NCBI GenBank assembly: GCA_963580455.1
Contig: CAUZKV010000010.1
Span: forward strand, 31,669 to 95,668
Source: Euonymus europaeus
Lineage: Eukaryota > Streptophyta > Magnoliopsida > Celastrales > Celastraceae
DNA length: 64,000 nucleotides
Direction: 5' to 3'
Each line of letters begins with the position of its first letter. Within the stretch, counting starts at the first letter, position 1. Under the pieces are notes generated by a model. The model was not told the DNA's origin. It made no database searches and was given only the letters and a program-made list of their open reading frames with translations. Made by a program: the position numbers and the translations under genes. Below, piece by piece: positions 21,043 through 30,633 of this stretch.

Positions 21043-22257
21043 ATGATGAGAATAAAAAACTATATAGAGGTTACATTGCGTGTAGCTTTAGTTATCTTGT
21101 TAAACCATGGATTGATGTATATCTTTTCTTGTGTGGGTTTTATAAATAGTATAATTCCTGATATTTTACTATCTATCCTGGTACCACCTTTTACTATATT
21201 ATTGTACAATGTATTAATAATGACAAAAATATCTATGACTTGGAGTGCTATAAAAAAATTACTAAGTGGGGGTTCTATACAATTTAATAACAAATGACCC
21301 CTAAAACGTTTATCTTTATTATTTTTTAAATCTTTAGTAATAACAATTACTCTAAATATTATAATTCCTTATTGTTTAACAAATTATATTGAATATTTAG
21401 ATAAATCAGCATTTATTTGTATTGTAATATTTATTTATCAAAACATTGAAAATTTATTATTAAATACTGTTATATCGATATTTGTTAAATCATTAGAATA
21501 TATATTGGGATATCATTATAAAATTACTATTCTTAATATTAATTCAACTTCAGTTGCAGGAAGCACTAACAGTCCTAAAAATGACTCACCAGAATTTTCT
21601 AATAACCCTGTAAATAAAGACAGTAGTTCTTTAAGTCCCGAAGGCTTAGAATCTACAAAAGATGAAAATGAGGGAGAAAGTATGGAAAACGATGAGAATA
21701 ACAACAAGGAATCTGAAGAAGTGAATGATCCTAATAACAAAGGTAAAGAAAGAATGCCAACTAACAATGAAGTATGATCTACAGGTATAACAGAAGCAAG
21801 TAGAGCTGCAAATTTAATTGAAGAAGCTAAAGGTAAAGTTTCTATACTGGAGGATATTGACAATGAATGTGAAAAAATTATAGAAAAAAATAACATATCT
21901 TTAAGTCAGAGAGGTGAAAAATTAAGTGTAATTAGTGATAATAATTTAAGTGGAAGAAATTTAAGCCGTGCTCTTAAAGATCTTAAAGAATATGAAGAAA
22001 CATGACATGAAATAGCAAGTGAAGTTAATAAAGATATTTTTGAAATAGATAATATAACAGAGTGTATACCATGTAAGGAAGATGAGGATATTAAGGAAGG
22101 AATAGTAAATCCACTTAAGAGAAAATTTGATGAGTTAGAAAAAAGATATGACAAGAACCAAGCTAGCTTTCTATCTAAAACTGACCCAGATTCAGATAAT
22201 GAATCTAGTCACTCACCACAAGACCCTGGACCGAGTAATAAAAGTTCAAAGTCTTAA
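21043..22257 (+). CDS. orf404, unassigned multi-pass membrane protein with acidic tail
   Basis: I do not recognise this protein. It has 404 aa. The N-terminal part (about 1-155) holds three or four membrane segments (near 10-32, 38-62, 90-112 and 122-145). The rest is hydrophilic, with a Ser/Asn/Glu-rich linker (about 168-243, STKDENEGESMENDENNNKE) and then helical charged segments. It ends with a CIPCKEDED stretch, NPLKRKFDELEKRYDK and a Ser-rich terminus. Trp is coded by TGG once and TGA three times. It starts right after tRNA-Ile and is followed by a perfect palindrome at 22269. The second unit differs at N21K and E281G. The layout (membrane part, disordered acidic linker, charged helix) resembles orf296 in style, not visibly in sequence. 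Confidence 0.6.
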
Positions 22258-22268
22258 ACCGGTCGGCT

Positions 22269-22298
22269 TAATTATAGTACCTTTGGGTACTATAATTA
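22269..22298. repeat. Palindromic hairpin element (AGTACC subfamily, perfect)
   Basis: TAATTATAGTACC-TTTG-GGTACTATAATTA, a perfect 13-bp stem, 11 bases after the orf404 stop. Second unit 53514-53543. Confidence 0.88.
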
Positions 22299-22431
22299 GG
22301 GCATTAAAATAAGTGAGATAATCAAATTTTTGTGGAGATAGATATTATTAACAGTTAATGTTTATTGATATTAAGGTATATTAAAAGAAATGTGGATTAT
22401 GTAATTAAAGTGAAAAAATTTGTATTTAAGT

Positions 22432-22575
22432 AAGTTATATCTTAGCTGGATATACTTATGTTGTTGGGTAGGTTTTAACAAGTTATACCGTTGTCGGGTA
22501 TGCTTGTACTGTTGCGTGTTTTTTAACAAGTTATATCGTTGTCGGATATGCTTGTATTGTTGGGTGTTTTATGTA
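22432..22575 (+). repeat. Three 48-bp tandem repeats with covarying hairpins
   Basis: Units at 22432-22479, 22480-22527 and 22528-22575 each begin AAGTTATA. Each contains a 5-bp hairpin: ATATC/GATAT, ATACC/GGTAT and ATATC/GATAT. The T-A pair of units 1 and 3 is a C-G pair in unit 2, so pairing is kept while sequence changes. They are unusually G/T-rich (GTTGTCGGGTATGCTTG) for this genome. Second unit 53677-53820. Confidence 0.85.
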
Positions 22576-22641
22576 CCATAGCTTTTTATAAATGTATTTT
22601 TTTTTTTAGTTGCTTATTAGAGTAATGAAAAAAAAAACAAA

Positions 22642-22726
22642 AGAGAATTGGCTGAGTGGTTTATAGCGATAAGCTTGAAACTTATTTGGTTAAAAAACCA
22701 CATCCGTTCGAATCGGATATTCTCTG
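22642..22726 (+). tRNA. trnS: tRNA-Ser (TGA)
   Basis: Acceptor AGAGAAT/ATTCTCT is perfect. Stem ATAAG/CTTAT has loop CTTGAAA, with TGA at 22676-22678. The long variable arm TTTGGTTAAAAAACCA pairs on itself. T-arm ATCCG-TTCGAAT-CGGAT. Confidence 0.95.
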
Positions 22727-22734
22727 GTCACTTT

Positions 22735-22761
22735 AAATATAATACGTTTAGGTACTATATT
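22735..22761. repeat. Palindromic hairpin element (variant)
   Basis: AAATATAATACG-TTTA-GGTACTATATTT, 12-base arms with two mismatches, between tRNA-Ser and tRNA-Pro. Confidence 0.7.
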
Positions 22762-22798
22762 TAAGGTTATTCTTGGGTATTTATAAAAATAAATAAAA

Positions 22799-22871
22799 CG
22801 GATTAGGGCCGGGTTGGTTAGGCGCCTTATTTGGGTTGAGGAGTAGTTATGTTCAAGTCATAATAATCCGA
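22799..22871 (+). tRNA. trnP: tRNA-Pro (TGG)
   Basis: Acceptor CGGATTA/TAATCCG is perfect. D-stem GCC/GGC. Stem CCTTA/TGAGG has loop TTTGGGT, with TGG at 22832-22834. It lies 219 bases upstream of rnl. Confidence 0.92.
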
Positions 22872-22882
22872 GTCGCCTTAAG

Positions 22883-22905
22883 TATAATACGTTTAGGTAT
22901 TATAT
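22883..22905. repeat. Palindromic hairpin element (AATAC subfamily)
   Basis: TATAATACG-TTTA-GGTATTATA is a near-perfect 9-bp stem. It is a third arm variant (AATAC/GTATT) of the family and is flanked by CGCC and GGCG. Confidence 0.75.
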
Positions 22906-22920
22906 TTTGGCGTTAGTAAT

Positions 22921-22982
22921 ATATTATATTATTACAATATAGTTAAGTGTACTAAAAGTAATTAATTTAACTTAAATTAAAT
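22921..22982 (+). repeat. Dispersed repeat A, copy before rnl
   Basis: This is the partner of 12802-12863 before cox1, about 170 bases upstream of the estimated rnl start. It contains AATATAGTTAAGTGTA, which superficially resembles fungal mitochondrial promoter-like strings; that role is a guess. Second unit 54166-54227. Confidence 0.75.
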
Positions 22983-23014
22983 ACCACACTGTAATATGTA
23001 ATATAAAACATTTA

Positions 23015-23101
23015 ATATAAAACTTTAAATTTTATATTATATTATTTTTATTAAGAGATAATATAAACTTTAAATTTTTTTATATTATTTTTATTAAGAA
23101 A
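23015..23101 (+). repeat. Direct repeat at the rnl 5' flank
   Basis: Two A+T-rich copies (23015-23057 and 23061-23101) share ATATAAA-CTTTAAATTTT and TATTATTTTTATTAAGA. The T run in the second (23075-23081) is T7 here and T8 in the second unit. Confidence 0.7.
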
Positions 23102-26100
23102 TTTTTCTTTTTAGAAGTATGAAAAGAAATTATTAGGTAAAAAGTAGCTATATGTTAAAGTATCGAACATGACATTGAGAACTTGGGTAAATCTTAATTT
23201 AAACAAAGTTAATTGAAGTTTCTTATTAACTTTAGGAAAATAAATCAAACGAGATTTTGTGCTTAAAAGCATAAACAAGCCTTAAAGTAGAACGATGTAT
23301 TTGTTTGAAATAACTTAATACATAAAAAACATTTTTTTATGCTATTAATAGGGAAACCTTTCTCTAAGGCTAAATATAACATATACGCAATAGTGAAATA
23401 GTACCGTGAGGGAATTTTTAGTATTAGTGATTTTAAAAGCAGCTCAAAAACAAATTAATTAATTATAAGAGCGTACCTTTTGCATAATGGGTCAGCAAGT
23501 TAACATAATGTGCAAGATATAATATTATCCTAGATAAACCAATTATTAAATAATGAATTAGTATTTTATGTTAGACCCGAAGCCTAGTGATCTTACTATG
23601 ATCAGGATTATAAAGGTTCGAATGGTTTACCGTTGTATAGGTATCCAATGAATTGTGGTAAGTAAGTGAAAGACAAAACTGACTAGGATAGCTGGTTTTC
23701 TGCGAAACCTATTTAAGTAGGCAATTTGAATAACATTACAGCAGGTATAGAATTGTGATCTCAGGCATATTTATATAAAGTTTATAATTTTATATTACAA
23801 TGCATACATTGGGGGATCGTGAAGATTTTATCAGTGAGGATTTGCTCTCAGAAGGGCAGTAATGGATTTTAAGTTATCAGACATAGTACGCTAAGGTTGT
23901 ATGTCTAAAGGGAAACAGCCCAGAACAAGTGTTGAAAGTTCCAAAATCGTTATTAAGTGAAATTGAGGGAGTATTATTCAAATACAATCAGTAAATAGGC
24001 TTAGAAGCAGCCATTTTTTAAAGAACTCGTAACAGAGCACTGATTTGATATTAAAAGCCTTTGGTTTTTAGTAGTTGAAAGCACCGATGATATAACGGAT
24101 CTAAATAACGTACTAAAACCTTGTCTATAGTAAATGTTTGGGATTTTAAATTATTAAGATCATATAAATGTTTACTAAAGGGTAGCAGAACATTGGGTAG
24201 AATCAAGACTTAATCTTTAAAAGATTAATGAATAAATTGTAGTTCTAGGATTACTTATTATAGGTAATTATTTATTATAGGTAATTATTTATATTAGGTG
24301 GTCGTATAAATCCAAATTTATGTACTTTTAGCTTTTTAAGGTGATAAGTATATAAGGATATATCGTTATAAAGGCTTTTAGTCTTTATACTCTAGAATGG
24401 GTTGTTTACATTAGAATCTTTTGTTTGAGCCACAAGCTAGACAAAAGAATTTATTGTAAATAACTACCAAATTAAAATAAAATATTATCTCAAGTGAGAA
24501 TGCTGACATGAGTAACGATAAAGGGAGTAAATCACAGATTAGACCCCTCGCCTTAAGCTTATGGAATTTTTTTGATTTTTAACCGGTCTCTAAGTTATTA
24601 TCCCAAAGGAAGTAACGATGAAAAATACTTTAAACTTTAAACTACTATTATGGAATAATTTAGGATAGAGAATAAAGTATTTAAACTATTAAAAATAATG
24701 TATATATTTAATATATATATTATTATGTTCAGGAAAATTTAAACAACCGTACCTAACAACTACCACAAGTAAGCAAGTAGAGTATACAAAGGCGTTAGAG
24801 ATAACAATCATTAAGGAACTCGGCAAAATGACTCCGTAACTTAGGGATAAGGTGTATCATTGTTATATATGTGTATATCATTATAGTAATAGAAGGCACA
24901 GAATGGTGTTGTACGACTGTTTAATTAAAACAAAGCACTTTGCATAAGATGTAAAATCAAAGTATTGAGTGTGATGTCTGCCCGATGTTGGCTGGTTAAC
25001 GGATTTCTTTTGTTAAATAAATATTTTATTAAGCTAGAGTTTGAAGGAAACCCCAATCAATGGCGGCCTTACCGATGAGGGTCCTAAGGTAGCGGAATAC
25101 CCTGGCCGTTAAATGCGGTCTTGCATGAATGATGTAACGATACAACAGCTGTCTCAATGATTGACTCGGTGAAATTGGAATAGCTGTGCAGATACAGTTT
25201 ACCTCTAGTTAGACGAGAAGACCCTATGCAGCTTTACTGTTTTTAGTTATTGTGTATAACACAACCAATTATAGTGTATAAGGTAATTAATTTAAAATTG
25301 AAACACCTTTATTAAGTTTGTTATACAATAAATTATTATTTATTACATTTGCTACTAGACAGTTTATGCGGGGCACAGATCCCATAAAAAGTACCTGGGT
25401 GTATCCAAAATAAGTATTTTTAGCAAATATATTTCTGATAAACTAGCTTTATCGGAAATATAATTTGTTTATATTATTTAATATATTAGACATGATCTAT
25501 ATATTCAACTACATATCTATTAGGTTAGATTTATAATTTTTTTAGGTAAGATTTTAACTATATGGAAAATAGATTTGAAAGTTTAATTATATAAGGCAAA
25601 AATATAAGACTTAAAGGTCTTATAATTAATAACCTTCATTATAAGTAATAAACTAAACTACTGTATTTTATAGTCTAAAAGATATAAAAAATAGTAGCAT
25701 TTACAAACACTTTTAAAGTTTAACGGCTTAATCTTGCTTTACTGTTTGACTTACATGTCTATCAGTTGCGTAAGCAGGGCATAAGATCACAAGATGCATA
25801 AAGGAAAGGTCTTGGATTAATGAAAAAGTTACGCTAGGGATAACAGGCTAATTGCGCCAGAGAGTACAAATTGAGTGCGCAGTTTGGCACCTCGATGTCG
25901 GCTTAGCTCATCCACATGAATGCAGGAGTCATGAAGGGTTTGACTGTTCGTCAATTAAAGAGCTACACGAGCTGGGTTAAATACGTCGTGAGACAGTATG
26001 GTTTCTATCTTCTAGAGGGAATTAGAGTAAAATGGAAATAGCCCTTTCGTACGAAAGGAGTTAGGTATGGTAACCTATGGTTTACCTGTTGTTTTATTTA

Positions 26101-26280
26101 TAAGGCATGGCAGGAAAGCTACGTTACCTAAAGATAAATGCTGAATGCATATAGGCGTGAAGCTCATTTCAAGCTACTCTTAAATACACGTGGCAGATAA
26201 TCACGAATATTTAATAATATTGTATAGGTTTTTGCTGTATGGCTTATAACGCCAGGTAAAAAATACTAATTTTGTTAACA
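23090..26280 (+). rRNA. rnl: Large subunit ribosomal RNA
   Basis: 23S-like blocks occur in order: AAATCAAACGAGATT near 23243, AGTACCGTGAGGGAA near 23400, GACCCGAAGCC near 23575, CTGGTTTTCTGCGAAA near 23692, the GGAACTCGGCAAAATG block near 24815, CTAAGGTAGCGGAATACC near 25084, GACGAGAAGACCCTATGCAG near 25213, CTAGGGATAACAGGCTAAT near 25834, GGCACCTCGATGTCGGCTT near 25888 and the sarcin-ricin-like CGTACGAAAGGAG near 26048. Both ends are estimates. The usual fungal intron sites, including the GGGATAA|CAGG site that often hosts the rps3 intron, are uninterrupted. A palindromic element lies in the variable region before the final peptidyl-transferase block (25603-25624). Confidence 0.93.
25603..25624. 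repeat. Palindromic hairpin element inside rnl
   Basis: TATAAGACT-TAAA-GGTCTTATA, AAGACC subfamily with one weak pair, lies within an A+T-rich expansion of domain V. It would be part of the mature rRNA unless removed. Second unit 56849-56870. Confidence 0.75.
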
Positions 26281-26311
26281 ACTAATTTTAATACATATTT
26301 TTTAGCACAAA

Positions 26312-26338
26312 ACTATAATACCTTTAGGTACTGTAATT
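26312..26338. repeat. Palindromic hairpin element after rnl
   Basis: AACTATAATACC-TTTA-GGTACTGTAATT, 12-base arms with a few mismatches, just behind the rnl 3' end. Confidence 0.65.
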
Positions 26339-26447
26339 AAGGAAATATAGGGTTTAAATTAATTAAAAAAAAATTAAAGGTAATAATATTTATATTAAAC
26401 CCCTATAATAAGAACTATAAAGGTCAACAGCTTTTATAAATAATTAA

Positions 26448-26518
26448 GCCTGGTTAGCATAAAAGAAATGCGCTCGTTTTGTAATCGAAAGAAGTAAGTG
26501 CAATACTTGCACTGGGCT
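26448..26518 (+). tRNA. trnT: tRNA-Thr (TGT), atypical T-arm
   Basis: Acceptor GCCTGGT/ACTGGGC. The D-region GCATAAAAGAAATGC and the CTCGTTTTGTAATCGA anticodon arm (TGT at 26480-26482) are typical of fungal trnT. The T-arm AGTGCAATACTTGCACT lacks the TTC loop motif found in all other tRNAs here. Confidence 0.85.
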
Positions 26519-26691
26519 TAACATTGTATAAGTATTTTTACCTTTATAACGTTAATAATTTATTTTAGTGTAAAATTATTAAACTTTAAAGTTTAATAAG
26601 TAATAACAATTTATTTAAAGTAGCTTATATTGAGCTAATATAATGAAAAAAATAATCTATTTTTTTTTAGATTAAAAACCATTTATAAACC

Positions 26692-26721
26692 TAATTATAG
26701 TACATGAAGGTACTATAATTA
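26692..26721. repeat. Palindromic hairpin element
   Basis: TAATTATAGTAC and GTACTATAATTA (12-bp perfect arms) around ATGAAG, between tRNA-Thr and tRNA-Asn. Confidence 0.8.
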
Positions 26722-26796
26722 AAGCAATTTAATAATTAATTATAATAAATATTAAAGTAAATAAATTCTTTATATTTAGCTTGATATTATTTAAAA

Positions 26797-26867
26797 GCCT
26801 CTATAGCTCAACGGTAGAGCGAAATACTGTTAATATTTTGATATATGTTCAATTCATATTAGAGGCT
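26797..26867 (+). tRNA. trnN: tRNA-Asn (GTT)
   Basis: Acceptor GCCTCTA/TAGAGGC is perfect. Stem AAATA/TATTT has loop CTGTTAA, with GTT at 26829-26831. The base before it (26792) differs between units. Confidence 0.93.
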
Positions 26868-26982
26868 TTTATATTAAAAAATTAAAACTTCTGGTCTTAG
26901 AGATATATTGTTTTAAAGGCCAACATGTTTTTTCTATGAGAGATAGTATTCTTATATTTTTAATGTGTTAAATTAATACTAA

Positions 26983-27053
26983 AGTGTGTTAGCTCAATGG
27001 TAGAGTCTTGTACTACGACTACAATTATATAAGTTCAATTCTTATACACATTT
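26983..27053 (+). tRNA. trnR: tRNA-Arg (ACG)
   Basis: Acceptor AGTGTGT/ACACATT. Stem TTGTA/TACAA has loop CTACGAC, with ACG at 27015-27017. It reads the CGN codons used in cox1, nad1 and the accessory frames. Confidence 0.92.
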
Positions 27054-27118
27054 TTATATTTATTCATTTTTGATGTTTAGAAGTTTTAGGTAAAGCATAG
27101 AAACTCAATATTTAACAC

Positions 27119-27190
27119 GAGAGGTGTTGTAAAAGGTTTTACGTTTTGATTGCAGATCGAAAATTAGGGGTTCAATTCCTCCATCTCTCT
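27119..27190 (+). tRNA. trnC: tRNA-Cys (GCA)
   Basis: Acceptor GAGAGGT/ATCTCTC. Stem TTTGA/TCGAA has loop TTGCAGA, with GCA at 27152-27154. T-arm GGGG-TTCAATT-CCTC. Confidence 0.92.
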
Positions 27191-27470
27191 TCATAAAAAT
27201 GATTTTTGTGTAAATATTTTAAAGTAAGTTTTTATTTATTATGAGAAACCTTTATTTAGGTTTTTAGCACAAAATTATACATACGATGATTATGTGGTTA
27301 GGCTATAAAAATTTACATACCTTATATTGTTAAGGCCTTAAATTCTTTGTTGTTTACCCTTTTTATAATTGTAGGTCTTTAGGGACTTTACATAATGCAA
27401 AATTATAAGACCTAAAGGTTTTTTTAATGGCGATCGTTTTAATTTTACAAATATAATTATATCTTTTATA

Positions 27471-28214
27471 ATGTTAAACTTTTTTACTAGATACTGTGAC
27501 GCACCTAGAGCATGAGGTCTTTATTTCCAAGATAGTGCTAGTCCTCAAATGGAAGCATTAGTAGAGCTACATGATAACATTATGTTTTATTTAGTTATAA
27601 TACTATTTGCAGTTGCTTGAATTATGGTTTCAATAATAAGAAATTTTTCTAATACAAATTCTCCTATAAGTAATAAATACCTTAATCACGGTACGCTTAT
27701 AGAATTAATTTGAACAATAACTCCTGCTTTAATATTAATATTAATTGCTTTTCCATCTTTTAAATTATTATATTTAATGGATGAAGTTACAGATCCGTCT
27801 ATGACATTATTTGTTGAAGGTCACCAATGATATTGAAGTTACGAATATCCTGATTTTATGGGTGATGACGGAGAAGAATTAGAGTTCGATTCATACTTAG
27901 TACCTGAATCTGATTTAGAAGAAGGAGGGTTAAGAATGTTAGAAGTTGATAACAGAGTAATATTACCAGAATTAACTCATGTTAGATTGATAGTGTCATC
28001 TGGTGACGTTATACATTCATATGCATGTCCTGCATTAGCTATAAAATGTGATGCTTATCCCGGAAGACTTAATCAATTTTCTATTATGATAAACAGAGAA
28101 GGTACATTTTTTGGGCAATGTTCAGAAATATGTGGTATATTACATAGCTCTATGCCTATAGTAATAGAATCTGTTTCATTAGAAAAATATATATCTTGAT
28201 TAAATGAACAATAA
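27471..28214 (+). CDS. cox2: Cytochrome c oxidase subunit 2
   Basis: This complex IV subunit accepts electrons from cytochrome c through the binuclear CuA centre. It is 247 aa, with two N-terminal membrane helices and a C-terminal cupredoxin domain. CuA ligands are visible: H182, C217, E219, C221, H225 and M228 ([13 protein letters not shown]). The aromatic cluster (HQWYWSYEYPDF) precedes the domain. The residues after C221 ([12 protein letters not shown]) differ from the common GxxHxxMP form only outside the ligands. ATG at 27471, TAA at the end, TGA tryptophans. Confidence 0.98.
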
Positions 28215-28466
28215 TTATAGCGCAAAATTAAAGATATTTAAGTATTATAATTAATTGCAATAGATTTTTAAGTTTAAAGCAACATTACTAAAAAATTACT
28301 GCTTAACTTAAAGGTTTTCATTTTCTGCTTGTAAAAATTATAGTTTTTAAATACCTGTATAATCTTTATTTCAGGGTTTAATATTTTAAAGTTTTTCAAT
28401 AAATATAATATGTTACATAATACTATTAATAATTAATTCTATAAGACCACCGTTAAATACACTAAA

Positions 28467-28613
28467 ATGCCACAATTAATACCTTTTTATTTTGTAAATC
28501 AAGTTTTTTTTGTTTTCGTTATATTAATATTATTAGTTTACACTTTTTCTAAATATATATTACCTAAATTTGTTTCTTTATTTGCAACACGTTTATTTAT
28601 AAGTAAATTATAA
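28467..28613 (+). CDS. atp8: ATP synthase subunit 8
   Basis: This is a 48-aa single-helix Fo stator subunit. It begins [12 protein letters not shown], the fungal Atp8 signature, followed by a hydrophobic helix and a basic end (ATRLFISKL). It lies between cox2 and atp6, the usual atp8-atp6 order, with a 100-base gap. Confidence 0.95.
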   Translation: MPQLIPFYFVNQVFFVFVILILLVYTFSKYILPKFVSLFATRLFISKL

Positions 28614-28713
28614 TAGTTTTTGGTTATTTAAACACCCTAAACAATATAGTAATTACATTAATTATAACCAAGTACACCCTTCAATAAATATTTTCTTTCA
28701 ATTATTAATACAA

Positions 28714-29484
28714 ATGAATTTTTTATATATAACAAGTCCACTTGATCAATTTGAAATAAGAAATTTGATAAGTTTAGACGCTCCATTATTTGGTAATTTA
28801 TCTTTATCTTTAACTAATATAGGATTATACTTAAGTATAGCAGCCTATATAGTTTTTACTATTAGTGTATTATCAGATAACAACAATAAAATTATATCTA
28901 ATAAATGATCTATAGCACAAGAATCAATCTATGCCACTGTGCATGGTATAGTAGTAGGTCAAATAAACAATAAAGAAGGTCAATTATATTTTCCTTTAAT
29001 GTATGTTTTATTTATGTTTATTTTAGTTAATAATTTAATAGGTATGATACCATATAGTTTTGCAGCAACTAGTCACTTTGTTTTAACATTCTTTTTAAGT
29101 TTTAGTATAGTGTTAGGTGCTACTATATTAGGTTTAAGTAAACATGGACTTAAATTCTTTTCACTTTTTGTGCCTTCTGGTTGTCCTTTAGCTTTATTAC
29201 CTTTATTAGTATTAATTGAATTTATATCTTATTTAGCTAGAAACGTATCTTTAGGATTAAGATTAGCAGCTAATATATTATCAGGTCATATGCTTTTAAA
29301 TATATTAAGTGGATTTACCTATAACATTATGACATCTGGAATAGTATTCTTCTTTTTAGGATTATTTCCATTAGCCTTTATTATAGCATTCTCTGGTTTA
29401 GAACTAGGTATAGCATTTATACAAGCTCAAGTTTTTGTAGTTTTATCTTGTTCTTATATTAAAGATGCATTAGAACTACATTAA
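28714..29484 (+). CDS. atp6: ATP synthase subunit a (subunit 6)
   Basis: This Fo subunit forms the two proton half-channels beside the c-ring. It is 256 aa. The essential arginine is in LGLRLAANILSGHMLL, and NLIGMIPYSFAATSH and GLELGIAFIQAQVFVVLSC are both conserved. The N-terminus SPLDQFEIRNL is typical of fungal Atp6. Tandem atp8-atp6 arrangement suggests one message. Confidence 0.97.
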
Positions 29485-29951
29485 TTTTTTGTTTTTTTGC
29501 ACATAATTATAAGATCTAAAGGTTTTTTAATTAAGTTTATATAATAAAAAATTATATAATACATATATGGGGGTGGGTATACAATACATGATTATATATT
29601 GTATAATTGCGAATTATAATACTAATTTATTATAATTTAATCGTTTTATAGAACATTGTATATTACGATAACAAATATTTTATAAAACAAATAAGTATAA
29701 ATTTAGGTATGTAAGAGAAAATATATGAGGTTTAACTTTAGATATAATAACTAAGGATTTTTGGTTATTGGTTATTTGATATTTAATAATTTATACAACG
29801 ACAAAAAGAAATTTTACCCCTATAATTAGTTTTAATTTAGTTCAATGTGTATATTTAATATGATTCGTTATAGGATTATAATATATTTATGATCCAAAAA
29901 GCAATAAATATTGAAAGCAAGATTTATATTATTAATACCCATTACCCATAT
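29485..29951. other. atp6 to tRNA-Val spacer with G-run and hairpin
   Basis: The spacer is 467 bases. It contains a half palindrome (29502-29532), the only long G run of the unit (29569-29577) and a perfect 9-bp inverted repeat directly behind it (29578-29605). No gene was seen. Second copy 60731-61197. Confidence 0.65.
29569..29605 (+). promoter_or_regulatory. GGGGGTGGG followed by a 9-bp hairpin; candidate replication or transcription signal
   Basis: GGGGGTGGG is followed immediately by TATACAATA, 10 bases, and TATTGTATA. G-runs beside A+T-rich hairpins mark conserved sequence blocks or origins in several mitochondrial genomes. The role here is inferred from shape only. Second unit 60815-60851. 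Confidence 0.35.
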
Positions 29952-30024
29952 AAGAAATTAGCTTAATTGGTAGAGCAATCACTTTACACGTGAAAGGTTG
30001 TACGTTCAAGTCGTATATTTCTTA
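29952..30024 (+). tRNA. trnV: tRNA-Val (TAC)
   Basis: Acceptor AAGAAAT/ATTTCTT. Stem TCAC/GTGA has loop TTTACAC, with TAC at 29985-29987. Standard D-arm and T-arm (TACG-TTCAAGT-CGTA). Confidence 0.93.
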
Positions 30025-30103
30025 TTTATTTAATATTTAACGTTAAATTATAGATAATATATTTAATATGAAAGATATTATGCCTATATGGTTTAACAAA
30101 TAA

Positions 30104-30176
30104 GAATTAGTCACTTAATTGGTAAAGTACTTTCTTGTCAAGAAAGGAGATGTCGGATCGTAGCCGACCTAATTCG
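30104..30176 (+). tRNA. trnD: tRNA-Asp (GTC)
   Basis: Acceptor GAATTAG/CTAATTC is perfect. Stem CTTTC/GAAAG has loop TTGTCAA, with GTC at 30137-30139. T-arm GTCGG-ATCGTAG-CCGAC uses ATCGTAG in place of the usual TTC loop start. Confidence 0.92.
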
Positions 30177-30633
30177 GAATAATTTTTCTTATTTAAGGGT
30201 TATAGCATATTTATTACTCATTAAAAAGTGCAATTATATATACGTTTATTGATGTGTTTTATTCATTATTAGTTTAAGAAAAATATTTGGGCGTTAACAC
30301 CAATATATACCGTTATAAACAATTGATTTCTAACGCTATATAGAAAAAATAATAAAAAGTCATAAAAATTTCTATTATTTAATATATTAAAAATTAATAG
30401 TAGCATAGTTCTAACCGGATTATACTTATATTTAACATAAGGTTTTTTATTTAAATCTTATAATTAATTTCAACTGTTTCACTTTATATAAATAAATATT
30501 TAGAGGCTTTAGCCAAACAAATATTTTTTATTTTTGCCATAATTATAATAATGGTTCTATAATTTGGTGCTAATAATAACCAAAGGCTTTTAGTCTTCAA
30601 AAAAAAACTTTTTCGGCTTTAAATTAAACTTTA
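30177..30633. other. tRNA-Asp to cox3 spacer
   Basis: The spacer is 457 A+T-rich bases with a degenerate palindrome near 30540-30570 (ATAATTATAATAATGGTTCTATAAT type). No gene was seen. Second copy 61423-61879. Confidence 0.6.

Larger units (their letters stand above)
22258..22641. other. orf404 to tRNA-Ser spacer
   Basis: The spacer is 384 bases. It holds a perfect palindrome (22269-22298) and three 48-base tandem repeats with hairpins (22432-22575). No protein gene was seen. Second copy 53503-53886. Confidence 0.75.

Noticed and set aside
21516..21896. 126-aa minus-strand reading frame opposite orf404
   Set aside because: It is the antisense of the Ser/Glu-rich tail, with composition explained by reversed repeats. 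The + frame is continuous over 404 codons. Same for 21060-21293 and 21906-22154.
22432..22575. CRISPR-like array
   Set aside because: Repeats are contiguous and diverged, with no unique spacers, and lie in a mitochondrial genome.
23090..26280. Hidden group I intron with rps3 in rnl
   Set aside because: The conserved blocks around the usual insertion sites run together without a break.
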